The notes under the pieces: generated by a model
Database searches by the model: none
What the model was told of the DNA's origin: nothing
The model's input: only the letters and a program-made list of their open reading frames with translations
Program-made: the position numbers and the translations under genes
Part shown: one piece after another, positions 16,638 through 25,574 of the stretch
Layout: each line of letters opens with the position of its first letter
Position numbering within the stretch: position 1 is the stretch's first letter
Assembly (NCBI GenBank): GCA_963665495.1
Contig: OY762289.1
Coordinates: 3,782,001-3,846,000 of the forward strand
Source: G963665495 sp963665495
Lineage (GTDB): Bacteria; Desulfobacterota; Desulfovibrionia; Desulfovibrionales; Desulfovibrionaceae
DNA length: 64,000 bases
Reading direction: 5' to 3'

Positions 16638-17231
16638 TTAATGAACCTCACCCCGTGCGTAGTAATCACGCAAGCGGACGATGGCGCTGTTGCGCAGGCT
16701 GCGTACCGTCTGCGGGTGCACATCCATGAGCGCTGCGATGTCGTTGGTGGGCAGATCCTTATCAAAACTCAGGTGCAGGACATAAATCTGCCGGGGTGTA
16801 AGAACATTGTTCGGTAAAGAAAGATAACCGTCTTCATGCCGCTCCACAGGAGCTGCGAGATCAAGCTCATCAATGTCACAATGGGGCATATAGCGCTGGT
16901 TGCGCATATGATCCAAGGCCGCGCTGCGGGAAACCACGCACAGCCAGGTGGTCAAAGAGCTGCGCTTCGAATCATAGGTCTTCAATAACTTGTAGGTGCC
17001 GCGAATCAGGCGGTAGTAAACTTCCTGGACCACATCATCCACTTCCGATGCTGCGGCAAATTTTTCCGCCCTGCTCTTCAGGGTCCACTGCACGGCGCGA
17101 CGGATCACTCGATCGTAGGTTTCCATGAAACGCTCCCAAGAGAGCTTATCGCCGGCGAGGCAACCGTCGAGGTCGTGCTGCGCAAAACCCCCGATAAGAC
17201 TATTTTTATCTGCTGTAACTGACAGTTGCAT
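16638..17231 (-). CDS. ECF-type RNA polymerase sigma factor
   Basis: A 197-residue sigma-70 family protein. Region 2 (about 30-105) includes SEVDDVVQEVYYRLIRG and TWLCVVSRSAALDHMR; region 4 (about 140-190) has LTPRQIYVLHLSFDKDLPTNDIAALMDVHPQTVRSLRNSAIVRLR-type helix-turn-helix sequence. Regions 1 and 3 are missing, as in ECF factors. AAAGGAG precedes ATG. No anti-sigma gene follows: the next gene downstream is flagellin 2, the same strand, about 190 nt away. It is divergent from the CpxRA-like pair, so an envelope-stress role is possible but unproven. Confidence 0.85.
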   Translation of the reverse strand: MQLSVTADKNSLIGGFAQHDLDGCLAGDKLSWERFMETYDRVIRRAVQWTLKSRAEKFAAASEVDDVVQEVYYRLIRGTYKLLKTYDSKRSSLTTWLCVVSRSAALDHMRNQRYMPHCDIDELDLAAPVERHEDGYLSLPNNVLTPRQIYVLHLSFDKDLPTNDIAALMDVHPQTVRSLRNSAIVRLRDYYARGEVH

Positions 17232-17371
17232 TTTTTATCTCCTTTGCAGGTGTTACCTTTTTCACCTTATGAGCGTCTTAATCTAATACTAGGATAAATT
17301 TACACGGCATAATTAACCGGGTGCACATTTTTCTCTGCAGGAGGGGGACCCAAATTGGTTAAGGGAAGATA

Positions 17372-17401
17372 AAGTAATATTAAGAAGACTTAAGTAATAT
17401 T
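17372..17401 (+). promoter_or_regulatory. Direct repeats upstream of cpxR-like gene
   Basis: AAGTAATATT occurs at 17372-17381 and 17392-17401, exactly 20 bp apart (two helical turns), the arrangement expected for OmpR-family regulators binding as tandem dimers. Confidence 0.4.
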
Positions 17402-17410
17402 TGGAAATCT

Positions 17411-17428
17411 TTAGCTTTTGTAAGCTAA
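17411..17428. promoter_or_regulatory. Palindrome upstream of cpxR-like gene
   Basis: TTAGCTT-TTGT-AAGCTAA is a perfect 7-bp inverted repeat. It could be an operator or an early leader hairpin. Confidence 0.3.
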
Positions 17429-17500
17429 TCTTGGCCTTGTACTTGCTCGAACTACATCAGTTAAGAAAACGGAAAAAATTGCAGCATAAAGGAAAAAACC

Positions 17501-18292
17501 ATGCATAATCTGCTTATTATCGACGATGACCAGGAACTTTGCTCCATGCTCCGGGATTATTTTTCCCCCGAAGGATTCAAAGTTTTGACCTGCAGCGAAG
17601 GAACCACCGGTCTGGATATGGCCCTGTCCGGGGTATGCGACATGGTTATCTTGGATGTCTGCCTGCCGGACAAAAGCGGCTTCGAAATCCTTGCCGACCT
17701 GCGCAACCAGTCACAGCTGCCAGTGCTGATGCTTACTGGCCGCGATGACTCAGTCGACCGTGTAGTCGGCCTGGAAATGGGCGCCGACGACTACCAGCCC
17801 AAACCGTTCGTGCCCAGAGAGCTGCTGGCCCGTGTGCGCTCCATCCTCCGGCGGACGCAGTACAATCAGTCCGCGCCGCCCGCCGCAGCCAAGACCCTTA
17901 CTGACGGAGACCTCGCTCTGGACCTCCGTACGCACAGCGCCAGACTGGGCAACGAAGAACTCCATTTAACCTTTGTTGAGTTTACAATTCTTAAGACTCT
18001 GCTCGAGTCGCGCTGCATGCTCGTCACCCGCGAAGAACTTTCAAAAAATGCCCTGGGACGCGAACTGACCGTGTATGACCGCAGTCTGGACGTGCACATC
18101 AGCAATCTGCGTAAAAAACTCGGTCCTTCTCCGGATGGCGGCAAGCGCATCAGCACGATTCGCGGAACCGGCTATATCTACAATTCCGCGGAACTGAGCC
18201 AGGGAGTCATGGAAGATGACGACGACACTGAAATTCCCATGATGGGTGCGGCTCATGGTCCTGAGGCGCAGCAGATGGAGACCTCTGCATGA
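17501..18292 (+). CDS. OmpR-family response regulator (CpxR-like)
   Basis: A 263-residue protein. The receiver (1-118) has the acidic pocket DDD (8-10), phosphoacceptor Asp52 in VILDVCLP and a conserved Lys in PKPF. The winged-helix effector domain (about 138-230) ends at KRISTIRGTGYIYN. A 30-residue acidic tail follows, longer than in CpxR. It overlaps the kinase gene by four bases (ATGA), so the two are translationally coupled. CpxR-like resemblance comes from the layout and the DDSVDRVVGLEMGADDY segment; the regulon here is unknown. Confidence 0.88.
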   Translation: MHNLLIIDDDQELCSMLRDYFSPEGFKVLTCSEGTTGLDMALSGVCDMVILDVCLPDKSGFEILADLRNQSQLPVLMLTGRDDSVDRVVGLEMGADDYQPKPFVPRELLARVRSILRRTQYNQSAPPAAAKTLTDGDLALDLRTHSARLGNEELHLTFVEFTILKTLLESRCMLVTREELSKNALGRELTVYDRSLDVHISNLRKKLGPSPDGGKRISTIRGTGYIYNSAELSQGVMEDDDDTEIPMMGAAHGPEAQQMETSA

Positions 18293-19671
18293 AGATTTGG
18301 GGCATCCGCCTCTTTGCCTTTGTGCTCATCACGGTGGGGTCCATGTTCCTCACCCAGATAGCTTACGATCATTTCCAGCGGCACAATCCTCTCTTTGAGA
18401 ACTGGTTGGTCGACAGACAGGAAATGCTGCAAAACACCGGGATGCTGCTTGCGGACTGGCTTGACCACGGCAACATGGAGGAATTGGACGCGTACCTCAA
18501 GCAGCATGAGGCCAATGGCTTTCAATACGCCCTTTATGACGCGCCAAGCGGGAAAATTTTGCTGGGCACTCCCAGCTCCGACGCCCAGGATATCGCCCGT
18601 ACTTCTGTGAATAATAAACAGTACGCGATTAACGAATTCAACTTTAAAACGCATTTGCTGCCGCAAAAAATCGAGGCCATCCCCTTTGTTTCCCCACAAG
18701 GGAAAGCCCTGATTCTTGGATTGAAGCAGATAGATACGCATCCGGAAGCCAGAGACTCGATGCTGACCCAGATAGTCTGCATCCGGCTCGCCGGCATTCT
18801 TCTGGCTCTGCTGATCATCGCCGCCTTGATCTACACCTCCGAGCGGCCCGTGGCCCACCTGAGATCGGCCATGCGCCGCCTGGCCGCCGGAGACTTCAGT
18901 GTCCGGCTGGACCCCGTGTTGCTGCGCCGGAAAGACACCATCGGCAGGCTGGCCAAGGAATTCAACCGGACGGCAACCAACATGGCCAGGAAACAACAGG
19001 CCCAGCGTTTGCTGCTCAGTGAAATATCCCATGAAATGCGCTCTCCATTGTCGCGCATGGCCATTGCCACAGAGCTGGTAAAAAACGGATCCCCCGACAA
19101 CAAAGTCCAGCTCATCGAACGAATCCGCACCGATTCGGACCAGCTCAATTCACTGTCCGGACAGCTTATGGACTTTGTCCGCCTGCAGTGGCTGCAATCC
19201 GTACGCGAGCCCCTGCAATTGTCCCCCCTGCTGCAGCAGGTGGTTACCGAGTGTTCGGAAGAAGCCGCCGAGCAGCAAAAAAAGGTACTTCTTTCCTCTT
19301 CAGGCAACGGCGCCATTTCGGGCAATGCGGAACAACTTTCCAGCATGTTCCGCAATATCATCCGTAACGCCGTACGCCATACGCCCGAAAACAGTTCCGT
19401 GGAGGTCATCGCCAAAGAAGTTTCCGGTAATGGCCACGGGCTGGCATTAATTTTCATCCGGGATCATGGTCCCGGTCTGCCGGAAAATGATCTCGAACGC
19501 GTCATGGAACCCTTTCAACAGGGAAAATCTTCCGGCATCAAGGGCGAAGCCGGACTCGGCCTGGCCATCGCCAGACAGGTGGCGGAAACCCATGACGGCG
19601 GCATCACCCTTGAAAACAGGCACGAAGGCGGCCTGCAGGTAACCATCCGACTTCCTTTACGCCTCCAATAA
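18289..19671 (+). CDS. Sensor histidine kinase (CpxA-like)
   Basis: A 460-residue inner-membrane kinase. Two membrane segments (about 6-26 and 164-184) bracket a periplasmic sensor of about 135 residues. A HAMP linker follows (about 186-240), then the HisKA helix with His248 in EISHEMRSPLSRM, matching the CpxA signature, then a HATPase domain with N box NIIRNAVRHT and DHGPGLP. It is the partner of the upstream regulator. The likely signal is envelope protein stress, by analogy only. Confidence 0.87.
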   Translation: MKIWGIRLFAFVLITVGSMFLTQIAYDHFQRHNPLFENWLVDRQEMLQNTGMLLADWLDHGNMEELDAYLKQHEANGFQYALYDAPSGKILLGTPSSDAQDIARTSVNNKQYAINEFNFKTHLLPQKIEAIPFVSPQGKALILGLKQIDTHPEARDSMLTQIVCIRLAGILLALLIIAALIYTSERPVAHLRSAMRRLAAGDFSVRLDPVLLRRKDTIGRLAKEFNRTATNMARKQQAQRLLLSEISHEMRSPLSRMAIATELVKNGSPDNKVQLIERIRTDSDQLNSLSGQLMDFVRLQWLQSVREPLQLSPLLQQVVTECSEEAAEQQKKVLLSSSGNGAISGNAEQLSSMFRNIIRNAVRHTPENSSVEVIAKEVSGNGHGLALIFIRDHGPGLPENDLERVMEPFQQGKSSGIKGEAGLGLAIARQVAETHDGGITLENRHEGGLQVTIRLPLRLQ

Positions 19672-20303
19672 TTTCCTCCCCATATCAATTCAGGCATATA
19701 ATTTGCTTTAGCTTGCACCAGGAAAACGATTTTGCCGTGTTTCCGGCACGTTTTCGTATGGGCTGTATCCGGCTGCAGACGTCGTGATTACAGCCCTGAA
19801 AGCCGGCTGGGTATGCAGGCAGCTCCAAATGGCACCCTCGGTCGGCGCCAACGGCCGGATCAAGTTGTCAGGAAAAAGTTACCCTGCCCTTTCCGGACAG
19901 CAAAATGGCAAGCAAAATATGCAGGGTATTCTGACTACGCAGCAATAGCGTAAAAAATGTTCAATATGGGCTTCATATTGTCTAAAGCAGCTGAGGATAC
20001 GACGTAAGAAAACTGCTACAAGACAAAAAAGACATAGAAGTACAACTAGTTAAGAATATTTTTTTAGTGTCAAAGACGGCTCGGCCAGGAACTGAAGAGA
20101 TTAATCTTCGAAAAAAAAGTGCCGAACAGAATAGCAGCAACTTTTGAAGACAGTTTTATTTTGCTGTTTTCACAGAGAGAGAAAGACTCTCTCTAGCCGC
20201 CACCCTTGTTGCGAGCGGGGCGACATCCGCGGCGGATGCAGAGCGTGAGAAACATAAGGCTAGGCCCTGACTGTTTCATCACAACTGCTTTAAGGAGGCT
20301 GAT
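19672..20303. other. Long non-coding spacer with several palindromes
   Basis: About 630 nt without a supported ORF. It holds a perfect repeat CAATATG-GGCTT-CATATTG (19962-19980), AGAGAG-AAAGA-CTCTCT near 20176 and CATCCG-CGG-CGGATG (20224-20238). A small RNA or a long leader of the next gene is possible but not shown. Confidence 0.4.
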
Positions 20304-20879
20304 ATGACCAGCATCGGTGACATTGGTGTTAATACCCAAAGTTTGGATGGATTAAGCTATGTAAACAGAACCTCTTCCACAAGCGAAGAAACCGACGAGA
20401 CAAGTACTTCCAGTACTTCTTCCTCCGGCGATACCGTGGAGATTTCGGAAGAAGCGTACGCAAAACTCGCTGAACTCGAAGAAGCCGGCACCATGACTGC
20501 CCAACAGGCCGGTACCAGCGAACTCATTTCCGCCATGGATTCCATGATGGAAGAAGACAGCACTGAAGAAGCTGCCGCGGAAGAAGAAGATTCTACCACC
20601 GTCGCCTACGGTGAAACTGAAAGTACTGATGAAACTGAAGAAGCCAGCGGAACAAGCGGTTCCAGCGGCAGCTCCAGTTCAAGTGACGAAGATGATACCG
20701 AAGATGAGATAGACGAACTGCAGGAGCAGATCTCTGACCTGGAATCTCAGATAGCCAACCTGGCAAAAGAAGCGGAAACCGACGATACCAAATCGGCAAA
20801 ACTGCAAAGTCTCCAGGCTGAACTGGCCTCTCTGCAGTCCGAATTGGCCCAATTACAGACTGAATCAAGCGAAGCATAA
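20304..20879 (+). CDS. Acidic Ser/Glu-rich protein with FlxA-like coiled coil
   Basis: A 191-residue, very acidic protein rich in Ser, Thr, Glu and Asp. Residues 40-55 contain GDTVEISEEAYAKL, a phrase seen in small flagellar proteins of the FlgM/FlaG type. Residues 130-187 form a regular coiled coil (DELQEQISDLESQIANL and LQAELASLQSELAQLQ) like FlxA-family proteins. No signal peptide or membrane segment. AAGGAGG precedes ATG. It is alone between the Cpx pair and a convergent operon. A motility link is inference. Confidence 0.6.
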   Translation: MTSIGDIGVNTQSLDGLSYVNRTSSTSEETDETSTSSTSSSGDTVEISEEAYAKLAELEEAGTMTAQQAGTSELISAMDSMMEEDSTEEAAAEEEDSTTVAYGETESTDETEEASGTSGSSGSSSSSDEDDTEDEIDELQEQISDLESQIANLAKEAETDDTKSAKLQSLQAELASLQSELAQLQTESSEA

Positions 20880-20922
20880 CCCCGAGAACGACATGCCTCG
20901 GTTATGGACATCCGGGAAAACA

Positions 20923-20960
20923 GGGGTCGAAATTCAGGATTTCGGCCCCTGCTTTTGTTT
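20923..20960 (+). terminator. Terminator after FlxA-like gene
   Basis: GGGGTCGAAAT and ATTTCGGCCCC pair with one mismatch around TCAGG, followed by TGCTTTTGTTT. Confidence 0.7.
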
Positions 20961-20999
20961 ACGATGAGCTAAAAACACTCCTGAGCGCAGGCGGACAAT

Positions 21000-21560
21000 T
21001 TATGCCTGCAACAACATGGCCTCTGCAACGGTGGCTGCAGCCGCTTCGCCGCACAATTCCCGCACCAATGCAATGCCAAATTCAAAGGCCACGCCGGGGC
21101 CCGCAGCCGTAATCAACCCCGTTTCAATCTGAAGCCTTTCATCCGTTCGGCTAGCCTCGTTGATCTGCTCCCGAAAGCTCGGATAGCAGGCCACTTTACG
21201 CCCAGCTAAAAAATCTTTCTTTTGCAACACCACGGCAGGAGCCGCGCAGATGGCGCCAAGAGGCCGCTGCGTATCCACATGTTGTTGCAGGACACGGTGC
21301 AAGGCGTCCGACGCGGACAAATTTGCCGCCCCCGGCATACCCCCCGGAAGCACGATCATATCAAAATGCTGTCCCGAGCAATCTTCAATGGCCGTATCGG
21401 CCCGTATGATGAGGGCATGCGCGCCGGTGACTTCCAGGCTTGCGACGCCCACAGCGGCCGTGGTCACGGTGATTCCTGCGCGACGGAGTATATCGATGAC
21501 CGCAACGGACTCGATTTCTTCAAAACCTTCCGCCAAAGGCACCAGTACGTGCTTATTCAT
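21000..21560 (-). CDS. DJ-1/PfpI family protein
   Basis: A 186-residue cytoplasmic protein of the DJ-1/YajL type. GFEEIE near the start gives the conserved Glu and LGAICAAPAVV the nucleophilic Cys near residue 98. Family members act as glyoxalases, deglycases or redox chaperones. ATG at 21560 is chosen because AAGGA lies eight bases upstream; ATGs further upstream are too close to or before it. It starts 22 nt after the PAAR-like gene and so is probably the last gene of the type VI effector operon, where its role is unclear. Confidence 0.8.
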   Translation of the reverse strand: MNKHVLVPLAEGFEEIESVAVIDILRRAGITVTTAAVGVASLEVTGAHALIIRADTAIEDCSGQHFDMIVLPGGMPGAANLSASDALHRVLQQHVDTQRPLGAICAAPAVVLQKKDFLAGRKVACYPSFREQINEASRTDERLQIETGLITAAGPGVAFEFGIALVRELCGEAAAATVAEAMLLQA

Positions 21561-21582
21561 AGCCATGTTCCTTTTCAACACG

Positions 21583-21969
21583 TCAGGACAAAATCATGAC
21601 CTTTTCCTGGCTGGGTTCGAGAACCACACCGATCGTGTTTTCATTATTGTGTGTGGTGGGCGTTGTCAGCCGTACGGCAGGGCTGCCTTCCAGACGCACC
21701 TTTACGCTACCTTCTGAAAATTTCATGTCCGCCATCACGGTTTCCGAGACTACTCCTCCCATGACACCCGTGGTGTCTCCCAGGGTCAAGGGAACGGTTG
21801 AGGACATATTCAGCGCCGGAGCACCCACCACCAGAATTTTTTCCGCCGGGGGGCTGGCCAGGGGCATCTGCGCTTCATTGGGATACGGTATGGGCTCCCC
21901 AAAGGGCGGAGTTTTACAAACGTCGGGCTCTCCCAGGGCCATGCCGCTTTCCATGGTACAAGCAAACAT
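21583..21969 (-). CDS. PAAR-like protein (DUF4150), type VI secretion
   Basis: A 128-residue protein of the DUF4150 PAAR-like family: it opens MFACTMESGMALGEPDVCKTP, followed by PIPYPNEAQ, and ends with repeated short beta-strands. PAAR-like proteins cap the VgrG spike and carry effectors. GAGGAG precedes ATG. There is no C-terminal toxin extension, so it is a bare tip. It follows the pentapeptide gene and belongs to the VgrG operon. Confidence 0.8.
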   Translation of the reverse strand: MFACTMESGMALGEPDVCKTPPFGEPIPYPNEAQMPLASPPAEKILVVGAPALNMSSTVPLTLGDTTGVMGGVVSETVMADMKFSEGSVKVRLEGSPAVRLTTPTTHNNENTIGVVLEPSQEKVMILS

Positions 21970-22003
21970 ACGCGCTCCTCAGAAATTTATTTTTCGAATG
22001 TGC

Positions 22004-23017
22004 TCAACTTTGCCTGCCGCGCAACGGCGCTTCCGGCTCCCAGTCTTCTGCTTCCGCCAGCAGGGCATCGGTGGTTCGCACCCTGCTTGTATCCGCCTGC
22101 TTGAACCCCTCCTGCTTCAGATCCACCCGGTGCATGTTTGTGGAAATCAGCGAAGCATAGGAAAAATCCGTTTTATCCAGTCTGGCCTGGGAAAAATCCG
22201 CATAGTCGAGCTGTGCCCTGGAAAATTTTACCTCCGTACAGCTGGCCTGCTTAAACTGTCCGTACTCCAGGCGTGCGGAGGAAAAATCCACCTCGTGCAT
22301 CACAGCTTCGGTAAAAACCGACAGGGGCAATTCGCAATGGACAAAACTCGTATTGGAAAGCCGGGCTTTCTGAAAATGGACATACTTCCCTTTGACCCGC
22401 TCGAAACGGGCGTCGGCAAGCTCGGCTCCGTTGAAGGAAGCGTTGGTGATGTCCTGATCGACCAGATGCATGCCTTGCAGATTGCAGCCGTTGAAGCTGG
22501 TCATCACCAGCGTGCAGCCGGAAAAAGTCTGCTTTGCCAGCACGGATTGCGACAGCAGTGCCTTGTGCAGATTTGTCTGCTGAAAGCGCACGGTTTGCAG
22601 CTGCGCCTTAAGCAGCATGACACGGTTCAGATCCGCATGGGAAAAATCGGTTTCATCAAATACGCAATCCGTAAAAATGGCCTGGGGCAGCCAGCTGTAT
22701 TGAAAACACGTACTGCTGCAGTCGCAATTCTCAAAAACCGCGTTTTTGGCCTGGGCTTTGGTAAAATTCGCCTTCTTGAGCGAGCAGGATTCCCATTCCG
22801 TATCCGAGAGAACCGTTTCCCGTAATTGGGCGCCGTCAAACTTGCACTCCTGAAATACAGACCGAGTCAGGAGGGTTTCATTAAGTACGGCATTCTGAAA
22901 ATTCACATTTTCAAACATGGCTCCGGAGCAATCGATCCCGGATAAATTTTGTCCGGAAAAATCCTGATTTTTGATGGTCTGCCCTTCGGCCATCATTTTT
23001 TGCAGTATCTCATGCAT
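22004..23017 (-). CDS. Pentapeptide-repeat protein of T6SS module
   Basis: A 337-residue protein composed mostly of pentapeptide repeats of the A(D/N)LXX or xxFxx type (for example NQDFSGQNLSGIDCSGAMFENVNF in pieces from residue 17), predicted to fold as a right-handed quadrilateral beta-helix. ATG at 23017 overlaps the stop of the upstream gene by 8 nt with AGGA nine bases before it; this is better than the upstream in-frame ATG at 23092, which lacks a site. There is no enzymatic motif. Its location suggests an adaptor or effector carried by the VgrG. Confidence 0.78.
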   Translation of the reverse strand: MHEILQKMMAEGQTIKNQDFSGQNLSGIDCSGAMFENVNFQNAVLNETLLTRSVFQECKFDGAQLRETVLSDTEWESCSLKKANFTKAQAKNAVFENCDCSSTCFQYSWLPQAIFTDCVFDETDFSHADLNRVMLLKAQLQTVRFQQTNLHKALLSQSVLAKQTFSGCTLVMTSFNGCNLQGMHLVDQDITNASFNGAELADARFERVKGKYVHFQKARLSNTSFVHCELPLSVFTEAVMHEVDFSSARLEYGQFKQASCTEVKFSRAQLDYADFSQARLDKTDFSYASLISTNMHRVDLKQEGFKQADTSRVRTTDALLAEAEDWEPEAPLRGRQS

Positions 23018-25562
23018 CTTCAGAAGTCCTTTCGCGCAGCGTACGTTTGATGTTCGAATCTTTGGCCCGTCTGTTCCTGATATAAACGCCATAATGGTCC
23101 GCGCCGAAAAGATTGGCCAGCTGGACTCGGGTTTTGACTATCCTGGCTTTCCGTACCGTACCCCGGAACATGTTCACCCGGCGCATGCTCGAACCTTCGA
23201 TGCTTGCCTTGTTGGCATTGGCCCAGCGAACTCTCACACGCAGCAAGACCACTTTTTCCAGGGTCGTATTGGATAAATCCCCCCTGTCAAGTGTCACATT
23301 CCACAGACGGGCTCCAGTCAGGTCCGCACCGCTCCAACGCGCTTCGTCCATTTTCACGTTGCGCAGCACCATGTTATGCAGACAGGTCCGGTTATCCGCC
23401 CGTGAATTGATTATGGACGCATCCAGAAAGGAGAGTCTTTTGCCTGTCGCAGCGTAAAACTCCGCTTTGTCTGCGTTGGATTCGCGAAATACCGCCTGTT
23501 GCAGCAGGGCATGGGAAAAATTGGCCTGCCGCAGATCGGCATTGCAAAACATCGCGTTTGTCAGGTCGGCGTAGGCACAGGAGACGTTTTTCGCCTGTAC
23601 CCCTTTCGCTGTAACCTGGAGCATAAGCGCATGAGAAAAGTCGCAGCCGGTCAGATCCGTGCAATCCAGATTCGCTTCGGTAAAATCTCCTTCGGAAAAA
23701 TCTGCATTGCTGCAATTGGCTCCAAGAAACTCGGCTCTGTTGAAACGTGCGCCATTGGCCTGCGCTCTGACAAATTGCGTACCTGTCAGCCGGGCCTCGA
23801 TAAAAATGGCATTGCTCAGAATCGCACCGGAAAAATTCGCACCGACCAAAACGGCATTGGAAAAATCCGCTCCCTTGAGGATGGCGTTTCGAAAATCCAC
23901 ATAGGCAAGATTTTGTCCGGAAAAATCCGCACCGGAAAAATCTTTGCCCGCATAGCCGGGCGTTCGCTCTTTCGGAGGAACAGTGGAACCCGCCTCCTCA
24001 AAAACTGCAGACTGCTGCTGGTCTTTCTGGTGCAAGGCATCAATCTGGCTGGAAATTGCCGTGAGTTCCTCATGGCTCTTACGCATTTCCAGAAAAGCAC
24101 TACGCTGTTTTTCCGTCAGCTTTGGCGACGCCAGAAAGTTTTGGAAAAATTGTTCCACCTCATCCGGAGTGGGTGGCACTGCTTGTGTATCCTGTAAAAA
24201 CTTGTCGATCTCCTCCGGAGAATGCCCCAACCCGGCGAGCATCGTTTGCACCTCTTGCTGCAACGCCGCAGCGCTTTCTTCCAGGCTTTCCCCCGGCTGC
24301 GCAGCTTTGAGTTCCGGCTGCCGGGACTGCAGAAAAGTATCGAGTTTTTCTGGTGTCAGCCCGGATTCAGCCATACGGGTATTCACAAACTCTTCGAAGG
24401 CTTTTACCTGTGCTTTAATCTCATGTTCCACAGAATCTTCGCTCAGAGCCCGAGCTACCGGCACAACCGTTGGCACAACCTTTTCTGCCTCAGGGCTGGC
24501 GGATTCGCCGCCAGGCTTTGCCTGCTCCTCGTCATCGGGAACTTTTTTTGGCGCGCTCTCCGCTTCCAACCACTGCCGATAGTGCTCCGCAGGCAACGGC
24601 TTGCTTTGCCGCGGTTCCCATTCCGCGACCAGATGAGCCACGTCGCAGGCGTCCTCTTCCACATCCTGCAACACGCCCCGATAGCAGAGGATGGCGGCCT
24701 CCTGTTCGGGCAGCAGCCAGAGCGTATCTGCCACCGTGGGCAATTCGTAAAAATCTTCACGTCCGCTCTTACGGGTCAGGGCAAAAATTCTTGCCCGCAA
24801 GTCCGGCAGGCGTCCCTCGATGATCTGACGCTGCGGATGCGCCCCCTTAATGGTAACGAACTCGTCGCCATTCAAAAAACCATCGAAACGTTGACCTGCC
24901 TGGGCGGTACAAAAAAAGTCCGCCTGGCTGTCTCTGGGAAGATAGGGCCAGTCTGTGTACTTCCAGTGATCGTCAAATGCACCCAGCAATTGCGTTCGCT
25001 GAGGCCAGAAAGGAGGCAGAGCTGCAAAACTCACGGGTTTGTGCTCCTCTTCCGGCCGGGTGAGCAGTTCATTCGGCAGCAAAAGCTGAGGCGCATCCAG
25101 GCCGTCCGCTTTTTTATCCCGCGTATGCCCTTTTCCCAAAGGATTCTGCGGATACTCCGGACCTCCGTAAGTCTGCACCCAGTCCAGGCGCACTGGTTCC
25201 AGCTGTCCGGGCGCACCGCAATGATCGCCTTGCCAGCGGCGCGGACCCATGACCTGCAGCGTTCTGATCAGATTTCCCACCTGTACGCTTACCGTCATGC
25301 CCGTAGTTCCCGCTATGGTAGGATGGCAACGCCCGTATAGCAGAAACTCTGCCCCGGGCTTCGGGTATCCCTGGTCAAAAATGTCACTGGACTGCAAGGC
25401 CTTGCGCAGCAGCTGCCACATGTTGGATTCGGTCAGCAATCTGCCCTGGTCGTTTTCACCCAGGGAAAAACAGGCGTAGGCCGAGACGGCCAGACCGAAC
25501 CCGCCTTCTCTGGGGAGCGTCCGGAAAAGCAGGCCGAGGTGAGGTTTTTTGAGAATGCGCAT
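23010..25562 (-). CDS. DUF2169 and pentapeptide-repeat fusion protein
   Basis: An 850-residue protein. Residues 1-320 match the DUF2169 domain common next to type VI VgrG and PAAR genes (for example LLTESNMWQLLRKALQ, KPGAEFLLYGRCHP). Residues 330-530 are a Glu/Pro/Gln-rich, helical linker. From about residue 539 to 840 it is a pentapeptide-repeat beta-helix (GADFSGQNLAYVDF and similar). DUF2169 proteins are thought to help load effectors; the fused helix is uncommon to my knowledge. It starts 13 nt after the VgrG stop. Confidence 0.8.
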   Translation of the reverse strand: MRILKKPHLGLLFRTLPREGGFGLAVSAYACFSLGENDQGRLLTESNMWQLLRKALQSSDIFDQGYPKPGAEFLLYGRCHPTIAGTTGMTVSVQVGNLIRTLQVMGPRRWQGDHCGAPGQLEPVRLDWVQTYGGPEYPQNPLGKGHTRDKKADGLDAPQLLLPNELLTRPEEEHKPVSFAALPPFWPQRTQLLGAFDDHWKYTDWPYLPRDSQADFFCTAQAGQRFDGFLNGDEFVTIKGAHPQRQIIEGRLPDLRARIFALTRKSGREDFYELPTVADTLWLLPEQEAAILCYRGVLQDVEEDACDVAHLVAEWEPRQSKPLPAEHYRQWLEAESAPKKVPDDEEQAKPGGESASPEAEKVVPTVVPVARALSEDSVEHEIKAQVKAFEEFVNTRMAESGLTPEKLDTFLQSRQPELKAAQPGESLEESAAALQQEVQTMLAGLGHSPEEIDKFLQDTQAVPPTPDEVEQFFQNFLASPKLTEKQRSAFLEMRKSHEELTAISSQIDALHQKDQQQSAVFEEAGSTVPPKERTPGYAGKDFSGADFSGQNLAYVDFRNAILKGADFSNAVLVGANFSGAILSNAIFIEARLTGTQFVRAQANGARFNRAEFLGANCSNADFSEGDFTEANLDCTDLTGCDFSHALMLQVTAKGVQAKNVSCAYADLTNAMFCNADLRQANFSHALLQQAVFRESNADKAEFYAATGKRLSFLDASIINSRADNRTCLHNMVLRNVKMDEARWSGADLTGARLWNVTLDRGDLSNTTLEKVVLLRVRVRWANANKASIEGSSMRRVNMFRGTVRKARIVKTRVQLANLFGADHYGVYIRNRRAKDSNIKRTLRERTSEDA

Positions 25563-25574
25563 AATTTTTTTAAG

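Noticed and set aside
19732..19953. 73-codon ORF after the CpxA-like gene
   Set aside because: No ribosome site, no recognisable composition or motif; treated as spacer.
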